Shown: in pieces, positions 46,401 through 55,895 of the stretch
Numbering within the stretch: position 1 is the stretch's first letter
Layout: every line of letters begins with the position of its first letter
Source: Microbaculum marinisediminis
GTDB lineage: Bacteria; Pseudomonadota; Alphaproteobacteria; Rhizobiales; Tepidamorphaceae
Length of the DNA: 64,000 nucleotides
Direction of reading: 5' to 3'
Assembly (NCBI RefSeq): GCF_025397915.1
Contig: NZ_JALIDZ010000010.1
Span: forward strand, 62,001-126,000
Position numbers and translations under genes: made by a program
Notes under the pieces: model-generated
Told to the model about the DNA's origin: nothing
What the model saw: only the letters and a program-made list of their open reading frames with translations
Databases searched by the model: none

Positions 46401-47773
46401 TATCCGCGCAGCACAATCCGGCGACGTCAGTCAGGCGCCCGGGACATCTCAACAACATCTCCGGCTTCCATCGCAGCTACGCCTCGGCACAGCATGTTGC
46501 GCTGACGTCGCGGGTGCGCCCGCTGCACGGGACCGGACTGTCGAACTTCCACAGGAACAACCCGTCGGCCCTCCACGTCAATCGCACGACGCAGCGCCTG
46601 AACCAGCACGTCGGCACCCTGTCGCAGTTCCATCGCAACAACGTCTCGGGCCTGCACAATCCCACGACGTCGCGCGCCAGACCGACCCACGCCAACGGGA
46701 TCTCCGCGTTCCACGGCACCAGCCCGTCGCGCCTGCACAACGCATCGACGTCGCGGGCGGCGCCGGTCCACGCGCAGGGTGTTTCGAGCTTCCACCGCAA
46801 TACGGCGTCCGGCCTTCACAACTCGCGGACGTCCAACCGGGTTTCGCCGTCGCACCAGATGGGGCTGTCGAACTTCCACCGCAGCGGCAAGTCGACCCAG
46901 CACAACAACCGGACGTCGGGCGGCGTCTCGCCGGCGCATCAGCCGGCCGTGTCGAGCTTCCACCGCAACCGCGGCTCCGCGCAGCATCAGGGGCGCACAT
47001 CGAAAGCAACCACCCCGTCGCACAATCAGGTTCAGTCTTTGGCGATCAAGGCGCCGAAGCAGCCTGTCCATGCGCCGGCGGTGTCGCGCGCGGGCAAGAC
47101 GCCAGCACACAATCCGTCCGTGTCAGCGATCAGGCAGCAGCCGAAGACGCCCAGGCAACCTGCCCACAACCCATCCGTGTCGGCGATCAAACAGCAGCCG
47201 AAGGCGCCCAGACAGCCGGTCCACAGTCCGACCGTGTCGGCGGCAAGGCAGCAGCCGAAGGCGCCCAAGCAGCCGACCCACAATCCGTCCGTGTCGGCGA
47301 TGAGGCAGCAGCCGAAAGCGCCCAAGCAGCCGGCCCACAATCCGGTCCAGTCGTCGGCCAGGCAGCAGCCCAAGGCACCCAAGCAACCGGCGCACAATCC
47401 ATCCGTGTCGGCGATGAGGCAGCAGCCGAAGGCGCCCAAGCAGCCGGCCCACAATCCGGTCCAGTCATCGGCAAGGCAGAAGCCCAAGGCCCCCAAGCAA
47501 CCGGCGCACAATCCATCCGTGTCGGCGATGAAGCAGCAACCGAAGGCGCCAAAGCAACCGGCCCATAACCGGTCCGTGTCGTCGGCCAGGCAGAAGCCGA
47601 AGGCGCCCAAGCAGCCGACCCACAATCCGTCCGTATCGGCGATGAGACAGCAGCCGAAGGCCACGAAACCGGCTCCCAGCAGACCGGCGCGGCAGAAGCC
47701 CACTCAGAAACAGCAGCCTCGGAAACAGCACGACAAGAAATTGTCGAGGCAACTTCAGAAGCTCGAAAAATAG
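43460..47773 (+). CDS. Large secreted protein with histidine-repeat array and Lys/Gln/Pro-repeat tail
   Basis: A 1437-residue protein that I do not recognise as a whole. It has a signal peptide (cleavage after PAGAQ near residue 38) and an N-terminal region of about 470 residues resembling a beta-propeller (LGGIAFDAWNQQLFVSDLQTG, PAVTDIAFSSDGGMLLAERG). A DUF11-like domain follows (about 580-680, DLAVAKTGLGSCAPGGDCLFEISVTNVGP), then a peptidoglycan-binding type 1-like domain (about 692-752, AGFDPGSADGIMGPQTAAAI). Fifteen units of 27-28 residues (780-1187) and ten units of 19 residues (1217-1406) come next, with a basic tail last. ATG 43460 has only a weak ribosome site; TTG 43457 is adjacent. 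It should be exported, and the C-terminal third is very basic. A metal-binding or wall-attached structural role is inferred only. Confidence 0.8.
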   Translation: MAPRLNLQSLRIIVTGALFASGAGIVSGSLTPAGAQDGILSPGDAIITQFSGLTTGPTGQPLPDPNGATVRANSMGNPGFPANGSVWPTPPVMFSLTARETGQVFGIAYDDAEPANAYVAATSVFGLYRSPTGEGWAGGMWGPGGGPGTVWKLDATNNYSPVPFSNLLGDDGTENEGPGLGGIAFDAWNQQLFVSDLQTGLIHRIALDSGETLQTFDHGLDGRSYFLDVPSGEYLVLDVIPDSEETTPRFDDCTDASGATARFEETPDCWNYADFRRRVFGLGVYRDPITDTVRLYYAVWGGAALGSDGWDTAGDDAATTIWSVLLDGNGGFDLTDVRREFIVPPLVPEVEGEGQTEAPAVTDIAFSSDGGMLLAERGRPAPDFDVSPPVLVEPDSARVLLFIRNEDGIWESEGRYDVGFPERGPDSPPHIRANAAGGVALGNGYTETGDLDPEAVDGTVWMSGAPLCAPNGPCIDRQSGQATVNGPISGFQGTPVANTVELVPPAAAQPGANTSRPATPPEGPLSSYMVADADGGILGGMGDIAIYRSEPVSQIVQVVEPTPEIVEELPPEALQPEAPLPDLAVAKTGLGSCAPGGDCLFEISVTNVGPVDYYGPIVLTDTISAPGVSLADAQPEPWFCYPADGNVYCQLPPATLAPGETTAFSLTLRLSSGYSDPRLNNCAAVTWLGQQGRDRIRAVQAGLQQAGFDPGSADGIMGPQTAAAIRAAEGAAGMAQTGQITPDLVDYLFGEYASQDGDASPANDQDCGLIRVDVPPPPAHLVQVSGFHRRFDSVNHNPATSAPYDFHDPELSFFHRTWRSSLHDATVSEPIPLHRVAMSQFHLTWGSAFHDSVFTQFVPLHSPALSVFHGANRSVMHDFRTTGFLAAHRFELSGFHRAWNSARHDGIVTRVAPLHWVQLSAFHRRFASGLHDRAVTRMRPLHNPGLSNFHNFNQSNLHDPLTSRVRPLHQPGLSTFHRNAISAQHNPATSVRRPGHLNNISGFHRSYASAQHVALTSRVRPLHGTGLSNFHRNNPSALHVNRTTQRLNQHVGTLSQFHRNNVSGLHNPTTSRARPTHANGISAFHGTSPSRLHNASTSRAAPVHAQGVSSFHRNTASGLHNSRTSNRVSPSHQMGLSNFHRSGKSTQHNNRTSGGVSPAHQPAVSSFHRNRGSAQHQGRTSKATTPSHNQVQSLAIKAPKQPVHAPAVSRAGKTPAHNPSVSAIRQQPKTPRQPAHNPSVSAIKQQPKAPRQPVHSPTVSAARQQPKAPKQPTHNPSVSAMRQQPKAPKQPAHNPVQSSARQQPKAPKQPAHNPSVSAMRQQPKAPKQPAHNPVQSSARQKPKAPKQPAHNPSVSAMKQQPKAPKQPAHNRSVSSARQKPKAPKQPTHNPSVSAMRQQPKATKPAPSRPARQKPTQKQQPRKQHDKKLSRQLQKLEK
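45797..47020 (+). repeat. Fifteen tandem 27-28-residue units with three invariant histidines
   Basis: Each unit follows H-x4-S-x-F-H-x4-S-x2-H, then 10 or 11 more residues, often with TSR and PL near the end. His1, Ser6, Phe8, His9, Ser14 and His17 are identical in all 15 units. Units 1-12 are 27 residues (81 bp) and units 13-15 are 28 residues (84 bp). Within each unit an S-x2-H octad occurs twice, so His residues fall at spacings 8, 8 and 11. Early units carry aromatic residues (Trp or Phe) at or near position 12; later ones are Asn/Arg-rich. Confidence 0.93.
47108..47677 (+). repeat. Ten tandem 57-bp units (19 residues, HNPSVSAMRQQPKAPKQPA type)
   Basis: Ten units of exactly 19 residues. 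From unit 3 onward two variants alternate (an A-type such as HNPVQSSARQ and an M-type such as HNPSVSAMRQ), making a 38-residue (114-bp) higher-order repeat. The DNA copies are much more alike than those of the upstream histidine array, so this array probably expanded more recently. The product is basic and rich in Pro, Lys and Gln and should be disordered. Confidence 0.92.
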
Positions 47774-47849
47774 GCTTCCTGCCTGACTAGGTGCATCGCC
47801 GTGCCGGATACCGGCCCTGTGAAACAGTGAATCTTGCGGAGTGGACCGC

Positions 47850-48896
47850 GTGCATAGCGTGAAATCGATAGTGCGTTCTCTGGCCGCGGCTGCGACGGTC
47901 GCGGTTCTGGCTGGATCCGCCCTAGCCGAACCGAATCCCGGTGAGCCTGGATATGGAGTCCAGTTCAACCAGCAGATGATCGATCGTCTGCGCGGCGCGC
48001 CGGAATTCAACATCGACGAGCCGATGGCCGCTTTCGCGCACGTTTTCGCCGCGCTTCCAGCGGACGTGATCGTTTATCCGACCGAGAACTACTTCTATTT
48101 CACATTCGTTTGGAGCGGCATGGAGTTTGCCGGCAACATGCGCCTGGACGTCGCCGATCGAGACGACGGGGTTCTGCATTTTGCCTATTTCAACAAGAAC
48201 GAGCCGTGGAACGTCGAGATCCTCAGCAACTACCGGCCGCTCACCGAGAAGGAGGGGGTGAAGGTCGATCGGATCGACGACCTCCTCTACGCCGTCACCT
48301 ATGACGGCAAGACCGTCCGTTTCCAATTAAACGACTTGAGAGACGTGGAAGCGCCGGACAGTGTCGTTTCTGAAGGTGACACGCTGCTTGGCCCGACATT
48401 CGACGAATCCGGCATCCCGTTCTTTCTCGTCTACAACGAACCGCGCAAGGCATTCCTGTTCGTCCTGAACGAGACGGAACTGCTGAATGACGTCTTGCTG
48501 CCCTACAATGAGGATCATCCGGCGCTTACCGTCGGTACCCGGACGGGTTTCGCCTTCTACGAGGATCGCTTTTCGCCCGAGCCGCGCAAGATCCTTGTCG
48601 GCGTGTATGCCGGCAATGTCGAAGCCAACAATTACTTCGACGGCCCCTTCGACCAGCTCCCCGACAATTTCATTCCCGGGGAGGAGCTGCGCGACGCCAT
48701 CACGTCAAAATATCCGGAACTCGACGGCGAAATAGATCGCCTGGGCGCGTTCCGGTCGCAAGACGGACGCTTTCTCGTCAATCCCTACATCAACTACCGG
48801 TTCCCGGGCGAACTGGAGCAGTTCCTCCGGTGCGGCGACGTCGCGTTGGACGAGGAGAAGTTCTACGCCTGCCTGGCTCCGGTCGAAGGCCAATAG
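47850..48896 (+). CDS. Secreted protein of unknown function
   Basis: I do not recognise this 348-residue protein. It has a signal peptide (SLAAAATVAVLAGSALAEP, cleaved near residue 27) and no later membrane span. The mature part is acidic and rich in aromatic residues (ENYFYFTFVWSGMEFAGNMRLD, NVEANNYFDGPFDQLPDNF) and probably beta-rich. Two Cys lie near the end (FLRCGDVALDEEKFYACLAPVE) and could form a disulfide in the periplasm. GTG 47850 follows GCGGAG at a good distance; GTG 47841 is too close to it. It lies 76 bases after the large histidine-repeat gene on the same strand and may act with it. Confidence 0.68.
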   Translation: MHSVKSIVRSLAAAATVAVLAGSALAEPNPGEPGYGVQFNQQMIDRLRGAPEFNIDEPMAAFAHVFAALPADVIVYPTENYFYFTFVWSGMEFAGNMRLDVADRDDGVLHFAYFNKNEPWNVEILSNYRPLTEKEGVKVDRIDDLLYAVTYDGKTVRFQLNDLRDVEAPDSVVSEGDTLLGPTFDESGIPFFLVYNEPRKAFLFVLNETELLNDVLLPYNEDHPALTVGTRTGFAFYEDRFSPEPRKILVGVYAGNVEANNYFDGPFDQLPDNFIPGEELRDAITSKYPELDGEIDRLGAFRSQDGRFLVNPYINYRFPGELEQFLRCGDVALDEEKFYACLAPVEGQ

Positions 48897-49004
48897 TTTT
48901 TCCACTTGGTCAAAGTTCGCGTTTGCAGCGCGCGCCGGCCCGCTCCATTATACCTTGCGTCTGCGCACGAAACGGGCGTTTCATGAATTGCGCAAAAGGT
49001 GAGC

Positions 49005-49352
49005 ATGGGACGACTGACCACGCACGTCCTCGACACAAGCACGGGGCGGCCCGCCGGCGGGCTCACGATAGAGCTGTTTCGTAGCGGCCGGGATGAGGCC
49101 ATTCTGACCGCAACAACCAACTCGGACGGGCGCCTTGATAGTCCGCTGCTCGAAGGCGCTCCGCTGACGCCGGGAGCGTACGAACTCCGCTTCCATGTCG
49201 CGGACTATTTCCGCGGTGCCGGCGTTACGCTCCCCGATCCGCCATTTCTCGATGTGGTGCCGATCCGGTTCGGGATCGCGGACGCGACCGCCCACTATCA
49301 CGTTCCGCTTCTCATCTCCCCCTACGGCTATTCCACCTATCGGGGAAGCTGA
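49005..49352 (+). CDS. uraH: 5-Hydroxyisourate hydrolase
   Basis: A 115-residue transthyretin-fold enzyme that opens 5-hydroxyisourate to OHCU in urate breakdown. It shows the family start [14 protein letters not shown] (catalytic His near residue 6) and the C-terminal signature [11 protein letters not shown]. The length is standard. ATG 49005 sits behind AAAAGGTGAG; GTG 48999 would also be open. It ends one base before the xdhA start and heads the purine catabolism cluster. Confidence 0.95.
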   Translation: MGRLTTHVLDTSTGRPAGGLTIELFRSGRDEAILTATTNSDGRLDSPLLEGAPLTPGAYELRFHVADYFRGAGVTLPDPPFLDVVPIRFGIADATAHYHVPLLISPYGYSTYRGS

Positions 49353-49353
49353 C

Positions 49354-50844
49354 ATGCAGGCCGACCGTGACGCCATTCGCATTCTGCGCCGCGGCAAGAC
49401 GGTCGAGATCCCCGATTTTTCGCCAACCGAGACGCTGCTCGATTATCTGCGCCTGCGCGACCACGCGATCGGGACCAAGGAGGGCTGCGCGGAAGGCGAC
49501 TGCGGCGCCTGTACCGTCGCCATCGGTCGCCTCGACGGCAACGGCGGTGTCGTCTACCGGCCGGTCAATGCGTGCATCCACCTGCTCGGGATGGCGGATG
49601 GCGCCGAGGTCGTCACCGTCGAGGATCTGGCGACGGATGACCGTTTGCATCCGATCCAGCAGGCGATGGTGGACCACGACGCCAGCCAATGCGGTTTCTG
49701 TACCCCGGGCTTCGTCATGGCCCTGTTCGCGCTTTACCACCGAAGCAGCCCGGAAGAGTCGGGCAGGGCGGCGGTCAATGATGCGATCGCGGGAAACCTT
49801 TGTCGTTGCACGGGCTACAAGCCAATCGTCGCCGCCGCGCTGGAGGCCTGCAAGGCGCCTGCCCTCGATGGTTTCGGGACCATCGAAACGGCTCGAAAAC
49901 TCGCCGGGTTGGATGACGACAAGTCACTTTTCGTCGGTGACGAGACCCGGTTTTTCGCAGCCCCGGCAACCATCGACGAACTCGCCTCGCTCTACGTGCT
50001 GCATCCCGACGCGACCCTGGTCGCCGGCGCAACCGACGTCGGCTTGTGGATCACCAAACAGATGCGTCCCATCGAGCGGGTCATACATCTGGGCCGTGTG
50101 GCAGCCCTCAACAGCATAGCCGATACCGGCGATGCCCTCGTCATCGGTGCCGCGACCACCTATGCCGAGGCGTGGGATGCGCTGACGGCACTCGATCCCG
50201 ACATCGCCGAAGTCCTGCGCCGTCTCGGATCGCCGCAGGTGAGGGCGGCCGGTACTGTCGGCGGCAACATCGCCAACGGCTCGCCGATCGGCGACACGCC
50301 GCCGCTGCTGATCGTGCTCGGCTCCGAGATCACGCTGAGGCGCGGCGCCCAGACGCGTGTGGTCCCGCTTCAGGATTTCTTCATCGACTACGGCAAGCAG
50401 GACCGGGGACCAGGCGAGTTCGTCGAGTCCATCCATGTTCCCAAGCCCGGACCGCATACCCAGATCCGCGCCTACAAGATCTCCAAGCGCTTCGATCAGG
50501 ACATTTCGGCCGTGCTCGCGGCATTCGCCTTCGATATCGTCGCCGGCGAAATCCGGGACGCGCGAGTTGCATTCGGAGGAATGGCCGGCATCCCCAAGCG
50601 GGCCGGCAGCGCGGAAGCCGCATTGAGAGGCGCCGGGCTGCGGGACTTCGACAGATGGACCGAGGCGTTCGACGCGCTGGTGTCGGATTTCACACCGATG
50701 AGCGATCATCGCGCCAGCGCCGGCTACCGGCTGCAGGTCGCCCGCAACCTGCTCTACAAGGCACTGGTCGAGGTTTCTGGCGCTGAAACGGGCACGACGC
50801 GCCTCGTCGGATATCGGGAGCACGATGATGCTCTTCGAACTTGA
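49354..50844 (+). CDS. xdhA: Xanthine dehydrogenase small subunit (2Fe-2S and FAD)
   Basis: A 496-residue subunit. The two 2Fe-2S clusters are held by Cys45, 50, 53, 74 (GCAEGDCGACTVAIG) and Cys113, 116, 150, 152 (CGFCTPGF, LCRCTGYKP). The FAD domain follows (TLVAGATDVGLWITKQMR, GTVGGNIANGSPIGDTPP). It passes electrons from the molybdenum subunit XdhB to NAD+. It begins two bases after the uraH stop and overlaps xdhB by 20 bases. Confidence 0.96.
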   Translation: MQADRDAIRILRRGKTVEIPDFSPTETLLDYLRLRDHAIGTKEGCAEGDCGACTVAIGRLDGNGGVVYRPVNACIHLLGMADGAEVVTVEDLATDDRLHPIQQAMVDHDASQCGFCTPGFVMALFALYHRSSPEESGRAAVNDAIAGNLCRCTGYKPIVAAALEACKAPALDGFGTIETARKLAGLDDDKSLFVGDETRFFAAPATIDELASLYVLHPDATLVAGATDVGLWITKQMRPIERVIHLGRVAALNSIADTGDALVIGAATTYAEAWDALTALDPDIAEVLRRLGSPQVRAAGTVGGNIANGSPIGDTPPLLIVLGSEITLRRGAQTRVVPLQDFFIDYGKQDRGPGEFVESIHVPKPGPHTQIRAYKISKRFDQDISAVLAAFAFDIVAGEIRDARVAFGGMAGIPKRAGSAEAALRGAGLRDFDRWTEAFDALVSDFTPMSDHRASAGYRLQVARNLLYKALVEVSGAETGTTRLVGYREHDDALRT

Positions 50845-53161
50845 CCCCTTCGACAACCCCACCGGTGAACTGCGATCGGTCCGCAAGGCCGTCCGCCATG
50901 ACAGCGCGGAAAAGCACGTTTCCGGATCGGCGCTCTACGTCGACGACGTCGGCACACCGGCGGGCACGCTGCATGTCGCGGTGGGCGGATCGCCGAAAGC
51001 GCGCGGCCGGATCGCCAGGCTGGACCTGGACGCCGTGCGCGCCGCCCCGGGCGTGGTCACCGTTCTCACCGCCTCAGATATTCCCGGCCACAATGACGTG
51101 AGCCCCGTCGGGGCGGGCGACGACCCGCTGCTCGCGGACGGCCAGGTCCGGTTCCACGGCCAGCCGGTCTTTGCCGTTGTCGCGGAGACGCGCGACGCAG
51201 CGCGAGGGGCGACGCGACGGGCCAGGATCGAGATAGAGGACACCGAAGCGCACTTGACCGTCGAGACGGCCGAGGCCGCGGGCAGCCATATTTCCCCTGA
51301 CTTCGAGATCGTTCGCGGTGACCCGGTGGAGGCATTCGGTGGGGCGCCGCACCGGCTGTCCGGCACGTTGGCGATCGGCGGCCAGGAGCACTTCTACCTG
51401 GAGGGGCAGGCGGCGCTGGCGATACCGCAGGAGGACGGCGACATGTATGTCCTGTCCTCGACCCAGCATCCCAGCGAAGTGCAGAAGGCGGTCGCCGACG
51501 TTCTGGGCATCGCGATCAACGCCGTCACATCGGAAGTGCGCCGCATGGGGGGCGGCTTCGGCGGCAAGGAATCCCAGGCGGGCCAATGGGCGTGCCTGGC
51601 CGCGCTCGCGGCCCGCGTCACCGGCAGGCCGTGCAAGCTGCGGCTCGATCGCGACGACGACATGATCATGACCGGCAAGCGCCACGACATGCTGGCGCGC
51701 TGGCGGGTCGGCCTTGGCGACGATGGCCTGCTGCGTGCGGTCGATATCACCTTTCTCGCCAGATGCGGTTTTTCCACGGACCTGTCGGACTCGGTCGTCG
51801 ACCGTACGGCCTTTCACACGGACAACGCCTATTTCGTGCCGAACATCGCGGCGCGAACGAAACGCCTGCGCACCAACACGGTCTCCAACACCGCCTTCCG
51901 CGGCTTCGGTGGGCCGCAGGGGATCCTTGCGATCGAGCATGTCCTGGACCAGGCCGCCCATGCGCTCGGCCTCGACCCGTTCGATCTGAGGACGCGCAAT
52001 CTCTACGGCCCGGACCGGGACGTCACGCCCTATGGCATGACGGTGTTCGACAACATCGCGCCGGACGTGATGGCGAAACTCGAGGAGGTGTCGGACTACC
52101 GAAACCGCCGACAGACGATCGCCGAGCACAACTCGACCGCGCCGCTCCTGCGCAGGGGCATCGCCATAACGCCCGTGAAGTTCGGCATCTCCTTCACCGC
52201 GACCCATCTCAACCAGGCCGGCGCCCTGGTGCATGTCTATACTGACGGCAGCGTCCATTTGAACCACGGCGGCACCGAGATGGGGCAGGGGCTTTTCATC
52301 AAGGTCGCGCAGGTTGTCGCCGACGAGTTCGGCATCGACCTCGATCACGTGAAGATCACCGCGACGACCACGGCAAAGGTGCCCAACACCGCGCCGACGG
52401 CGGCCTCGTCCGGCACCGACCTCAACGCCATGGCCGCCCGCGTGGCTGCGGCCCGGATCCGGGAGCGCCTCGCCGCGTTCGCCGCCGAGACCTATGACGG
52501 CGCGGCCGAAGACGTGCGGTTCCACGACAATCAGGTGATCGTCGGCAACCGCTCGGTGGCCTTTTCCGACCTCGCCCGGCAGGCGTTCATGGCCCGCGTT
52601 TCTCTGTCCTCGACAGGCTTCTATCGGACCCCGAAGATCCACTGGGACCGGAAGAAGGGGGAAGGGCGGCCGTTCTTCTATTTCGCCTATGGCGCGGCCT
52701 GTTCCGAGGTCACCATCGATACGCTGACCGGGGAATTGCGCGTCGACCGCGTCGACATCGTCCATGACGTCGGAAAGTCGCTCAATCCGGCAATCGACAT
52801 CGGGCAGATCGAAGGCGGCTTCGTCCAGGGCATGGGCTGGCTCACGACCGAGGAACTGGTCTGGGACGACGAGGGGCGGCTGCGGACGCACGCACCCTCG
52901 ACCTACAAGATCCCGACGGCATCCGACGTTCCCGCCGAGTTCAATGTCCATCTTCACGACGGCATCAACCGAGAAGAGGCGATCTACGGATCGAAGGCCG
53001 TCGGGGAGCCGCCGCTGATGCTGGCGACGTCTGTGCATTCGGCGATCTTCGACGCGATCGCGGGGCTCGCGCCCCCCGACAGCCGGATCCCGCTCGATGC
53101 GCCGGCCACTCCGGAGGCCATACTTCGCGCCATCACGACCATTCGGGAGGGGCGGCGATGA
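50825..53161 (+). CDS. xdhB: Xanthine dehydrogenase large (molybdopterin) subunit
   Basis: A 778-residue molybdenum hydroxylase subunit converting hypoxanthine to xanthine and xanthine to urate. The cofactor-binding stretch RRMGGGFGGKESQ lies near 240, the substrate Arg region is NTAFRGFGGPQGI (about 355), and the catalytic Glu is in AVGEPPLMLATSVHSAI (about 728). ATG 50825 has GGGAGC upstream, and an ATG one codon later is equivalent. It overlaps xdhA and, by an ATGA, xdhC. Confidence 0.96.
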   Translation: MMLFELDPFDNPTGELRSVRKAVRHDSAEKHVSGSALYVDDVGTPAGTLHVAVGGSPKARGRIARLDLDAVRAAPGVVTVLTASDIPGHNDVSPVGAGDDPLLADGQVRFHGQPVFAVVAETRDAARGATRRARIEIEDTEAHLTVETAEAAGSHISPDFEIVRGDPVEAFGGAPHRLSGTLAIGGQEHFYLEGQAALAIPQEDGDMYVLSSTQHPSEVQKAVADVLGIAINAVTSEVRRMGGGFGGKESQAGQWACLAALAARVTGRPCKLRLDRDDDMIMTGKRHDMLARWRVGLGDDGLLRAVDITFLARCGFSTDLSDSVVDRTAFHTDNAYFVPNIAARTKRLRTNTVSNTAFRGFGGPQGILAIEHVLDQAAHALGLDPFDLRTRNLYGPDRDVTPYGMTVFDNIAPDVMAKLEEVSDYRNRRQTIAEHNSTAPLLRRGIAITPVKFGISFTATHLNQAGALVHVYTDGSVHLNHGGTEMGQGLFIKVAQVVADEFGIDLDHVKITATTTAKVPNTAPTAASSGTDLNAMAARVAAARIRERLAAFAAETYDGAAEDVRFHDNQVIVGNRSVAFSDLARQAFMARVSLSSTGFYRTPKIHWDRKKGEGRPFFYFAYGAACSEVTIDTLTGELRVDRVDIVHDVGKSLNPAIDIGQIEGGFVQGMGWLTTEELVWDDEGRLRTHAPSTYKIPTASDVPAEFNVHLHDGINREEAIYGSKAVGEPPLMLATSVHSAIFDAIAGLAPPDSRIPLDAPATPEAILRAITTIREGRR

Positions 53162-54159
53162 CCGATGTCTGGACGCGCCTCTGCGGGATTGTCGAGGAAG
53201 ACGGCAAAGCCGCGCTCGTCACTGTGCTGGCCATCCGCGGCTCGGCCCCCCGGGAAGCCGGTGCCCGCATGGTCGTTTCGGCCGACAATCGGTTCGCCGG
53301 CACGATCGGCGGCGGGCAGCTCGAGTGGGAGGCGATCCAGCTCGCGGCCGGGAGGTTGAGGGGCGGCGCGACAACGCTGTGCCTGACCGATTTCGCTCTG
53401 GGCCCCGATCTCGGCCAGTGCTGCGGCGGCCGGGTCGAAATCGCCGTGGAGATGTACGCCCGAGCCGATCTGCCCGAGATCCGGACGTACTCGGGCCTCG
53501 AGGCGAGCGGCGGCTTCTCATGCGAGACGCGGTTCGACGAAACGCAATCACACGCCTGGCGGGGCCTGTCGGAAGAGCCGCCGTCCGACGACGCTGGCAT
53601 CGTCGCCCTCAATCCGTCGACGCGCCTCTACCGGGAGACCTTCACGGACGCCCGACAACCCGTCTTGCTGTTCGGCGCCGGTCACGTCGGGCGCGCCGTC
53701 GTGCTGGCGCTGGCGCCGCTGCCCTTCCGCGTCACCTGGATCGACGGCCGCGCCGATGCCTTCCCGAAAGCAACGCCTCGGAACGTGAGCGCCGTGCGCG
53801 CGCAGAAGCCGGCGGGCCTCGTCGCGGACGCGCCCGCCGGCGCCTTCGTGCTGATCATGACGCACAGCCATCCGCTCGACCTGGAGCTCGCCCGGGCGGC
53901 GCTGGCGCGGGCCGATCTGCCCTATGTCGGCGTCATCGGCAGCGACACCAAGCGGGCCCGTTTCCTGAAGCGCCTGGCGGAATCCGGCCTCGACGCCGGC
54001 GCGCTGAGACGGTTCAGGTGCCCCATCGGCATCGACGGCATAGACGACAAGGCGCCATCGGTCATCGCCACCTCGGTTGCCGCCGAGCTTCTGCTCACGA
54101 GGCAGACACTTACGAAAGTCGCGGTGGACAAGACAGCTGCGGAGGACGCCTATAGATAA
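53158..54159 (+). CDS. xdhC: Xanthine dehydrogenase accessory protein XdhC
   Basis: A 333-residue chaperone that binds sulfurated molybdenum cofactor and inserts it into XdhB. The N-terminal XdhC/CoxI part has RGSAPREAGARMVVSADNRFAGTIGGGQLEWEAI, and the Rossmann part VLLFGAGHVGRAVVLALAPLPFRVTWIDGR, followed by YVGVIGSDTKRARFLKRL. It is translationally coupled to xdhB and ends the xdh block; a palindrome follows before the importer genes. Confidence 0.94.
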   Translation: MTDVWTRLCGIVEEDGKAALVTVLAIRGSAPREAGARMVVSADNRFAGTIGGGQLEWEAIQLAAGRLRGGATTLCLTDFALGPDLGQCCGGRVEIAVEMYARADLPEIRTYSGLEASGGFSCETRFDETQSHAWRGLSEEPPSDDAGIVALNPSTRLYRETFTDARQPVLLFGAGHVGRAVVLALAPLPFRVTWIDGRADAFPKATPRNVSAVRAQKPAGLVADAPAGAFVLIMTHSHPLDLELARAALARADLPYVGVIGSDTKRARFLKRLAESGLDAGALRRFRCPIGIDGIDDKAPSVIATSVAAELLLTRQTLTKVAVDKTAAEDAYR

Positions 54160-54210
54160 CGTGCGAATGTCACTTTATGCATTCAAAACAGCTGCATGAG
54201 AAAGCTTGTT

Positions 54211-54228
54211 CAATCAATTTATTGATTG
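54211..54228. promoter_or_regulatory. 18-bp palindrome, likely operator, before the purine ABC importer
   Basis: CAATCAAT-TT-ATTGATTG is a perfect 8-bp inverted repeat with a two-base centre in an A/T-rich island (54164-54230) inside very GC-rich DNA. It lies 105 bases before the importer ATPase start and 51 bases after xdhC. Its form suits a dimeric repressor, and urate- or purine-responsive regulators would fit the context. No regulator gene is next to it. Confidence 0.6.
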
Positions 54229-54332
54229 GCGCTGAGGGGGCACGGCCTTGCGGGACATGATACCCTTGGTCGAACGTGAGATGGATCGTCGGCACGCCGA
54301 AAGGAACGCCGCGACGGGGAGGGGTGGAACGC

Positions 54333-55884
<1,552 letters not shown>

Positions 55885-55895
<11 letters not shown>

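Noticed and set aside
47108-47677. The regular 57-bp units as a CRISPR array
   Set aside because: Units are contiguous and coding with no unique spacers, and no cas genes are present.
47032-47703. A 223-codon antisense frame with Cys/Gly repeats across the 57-bp array
   Set aside because: Its regularity is only the reverse complement of the sense repeats. The sense frame continues an exported protein and has the better codon use.
51074-53038. A 654-codon minus-strand open frame opposite xdhB
   Set aside because: The plus strand encodes a full molybdenum hydroxylase; the antisense protein is low-complexity and unlike any family.
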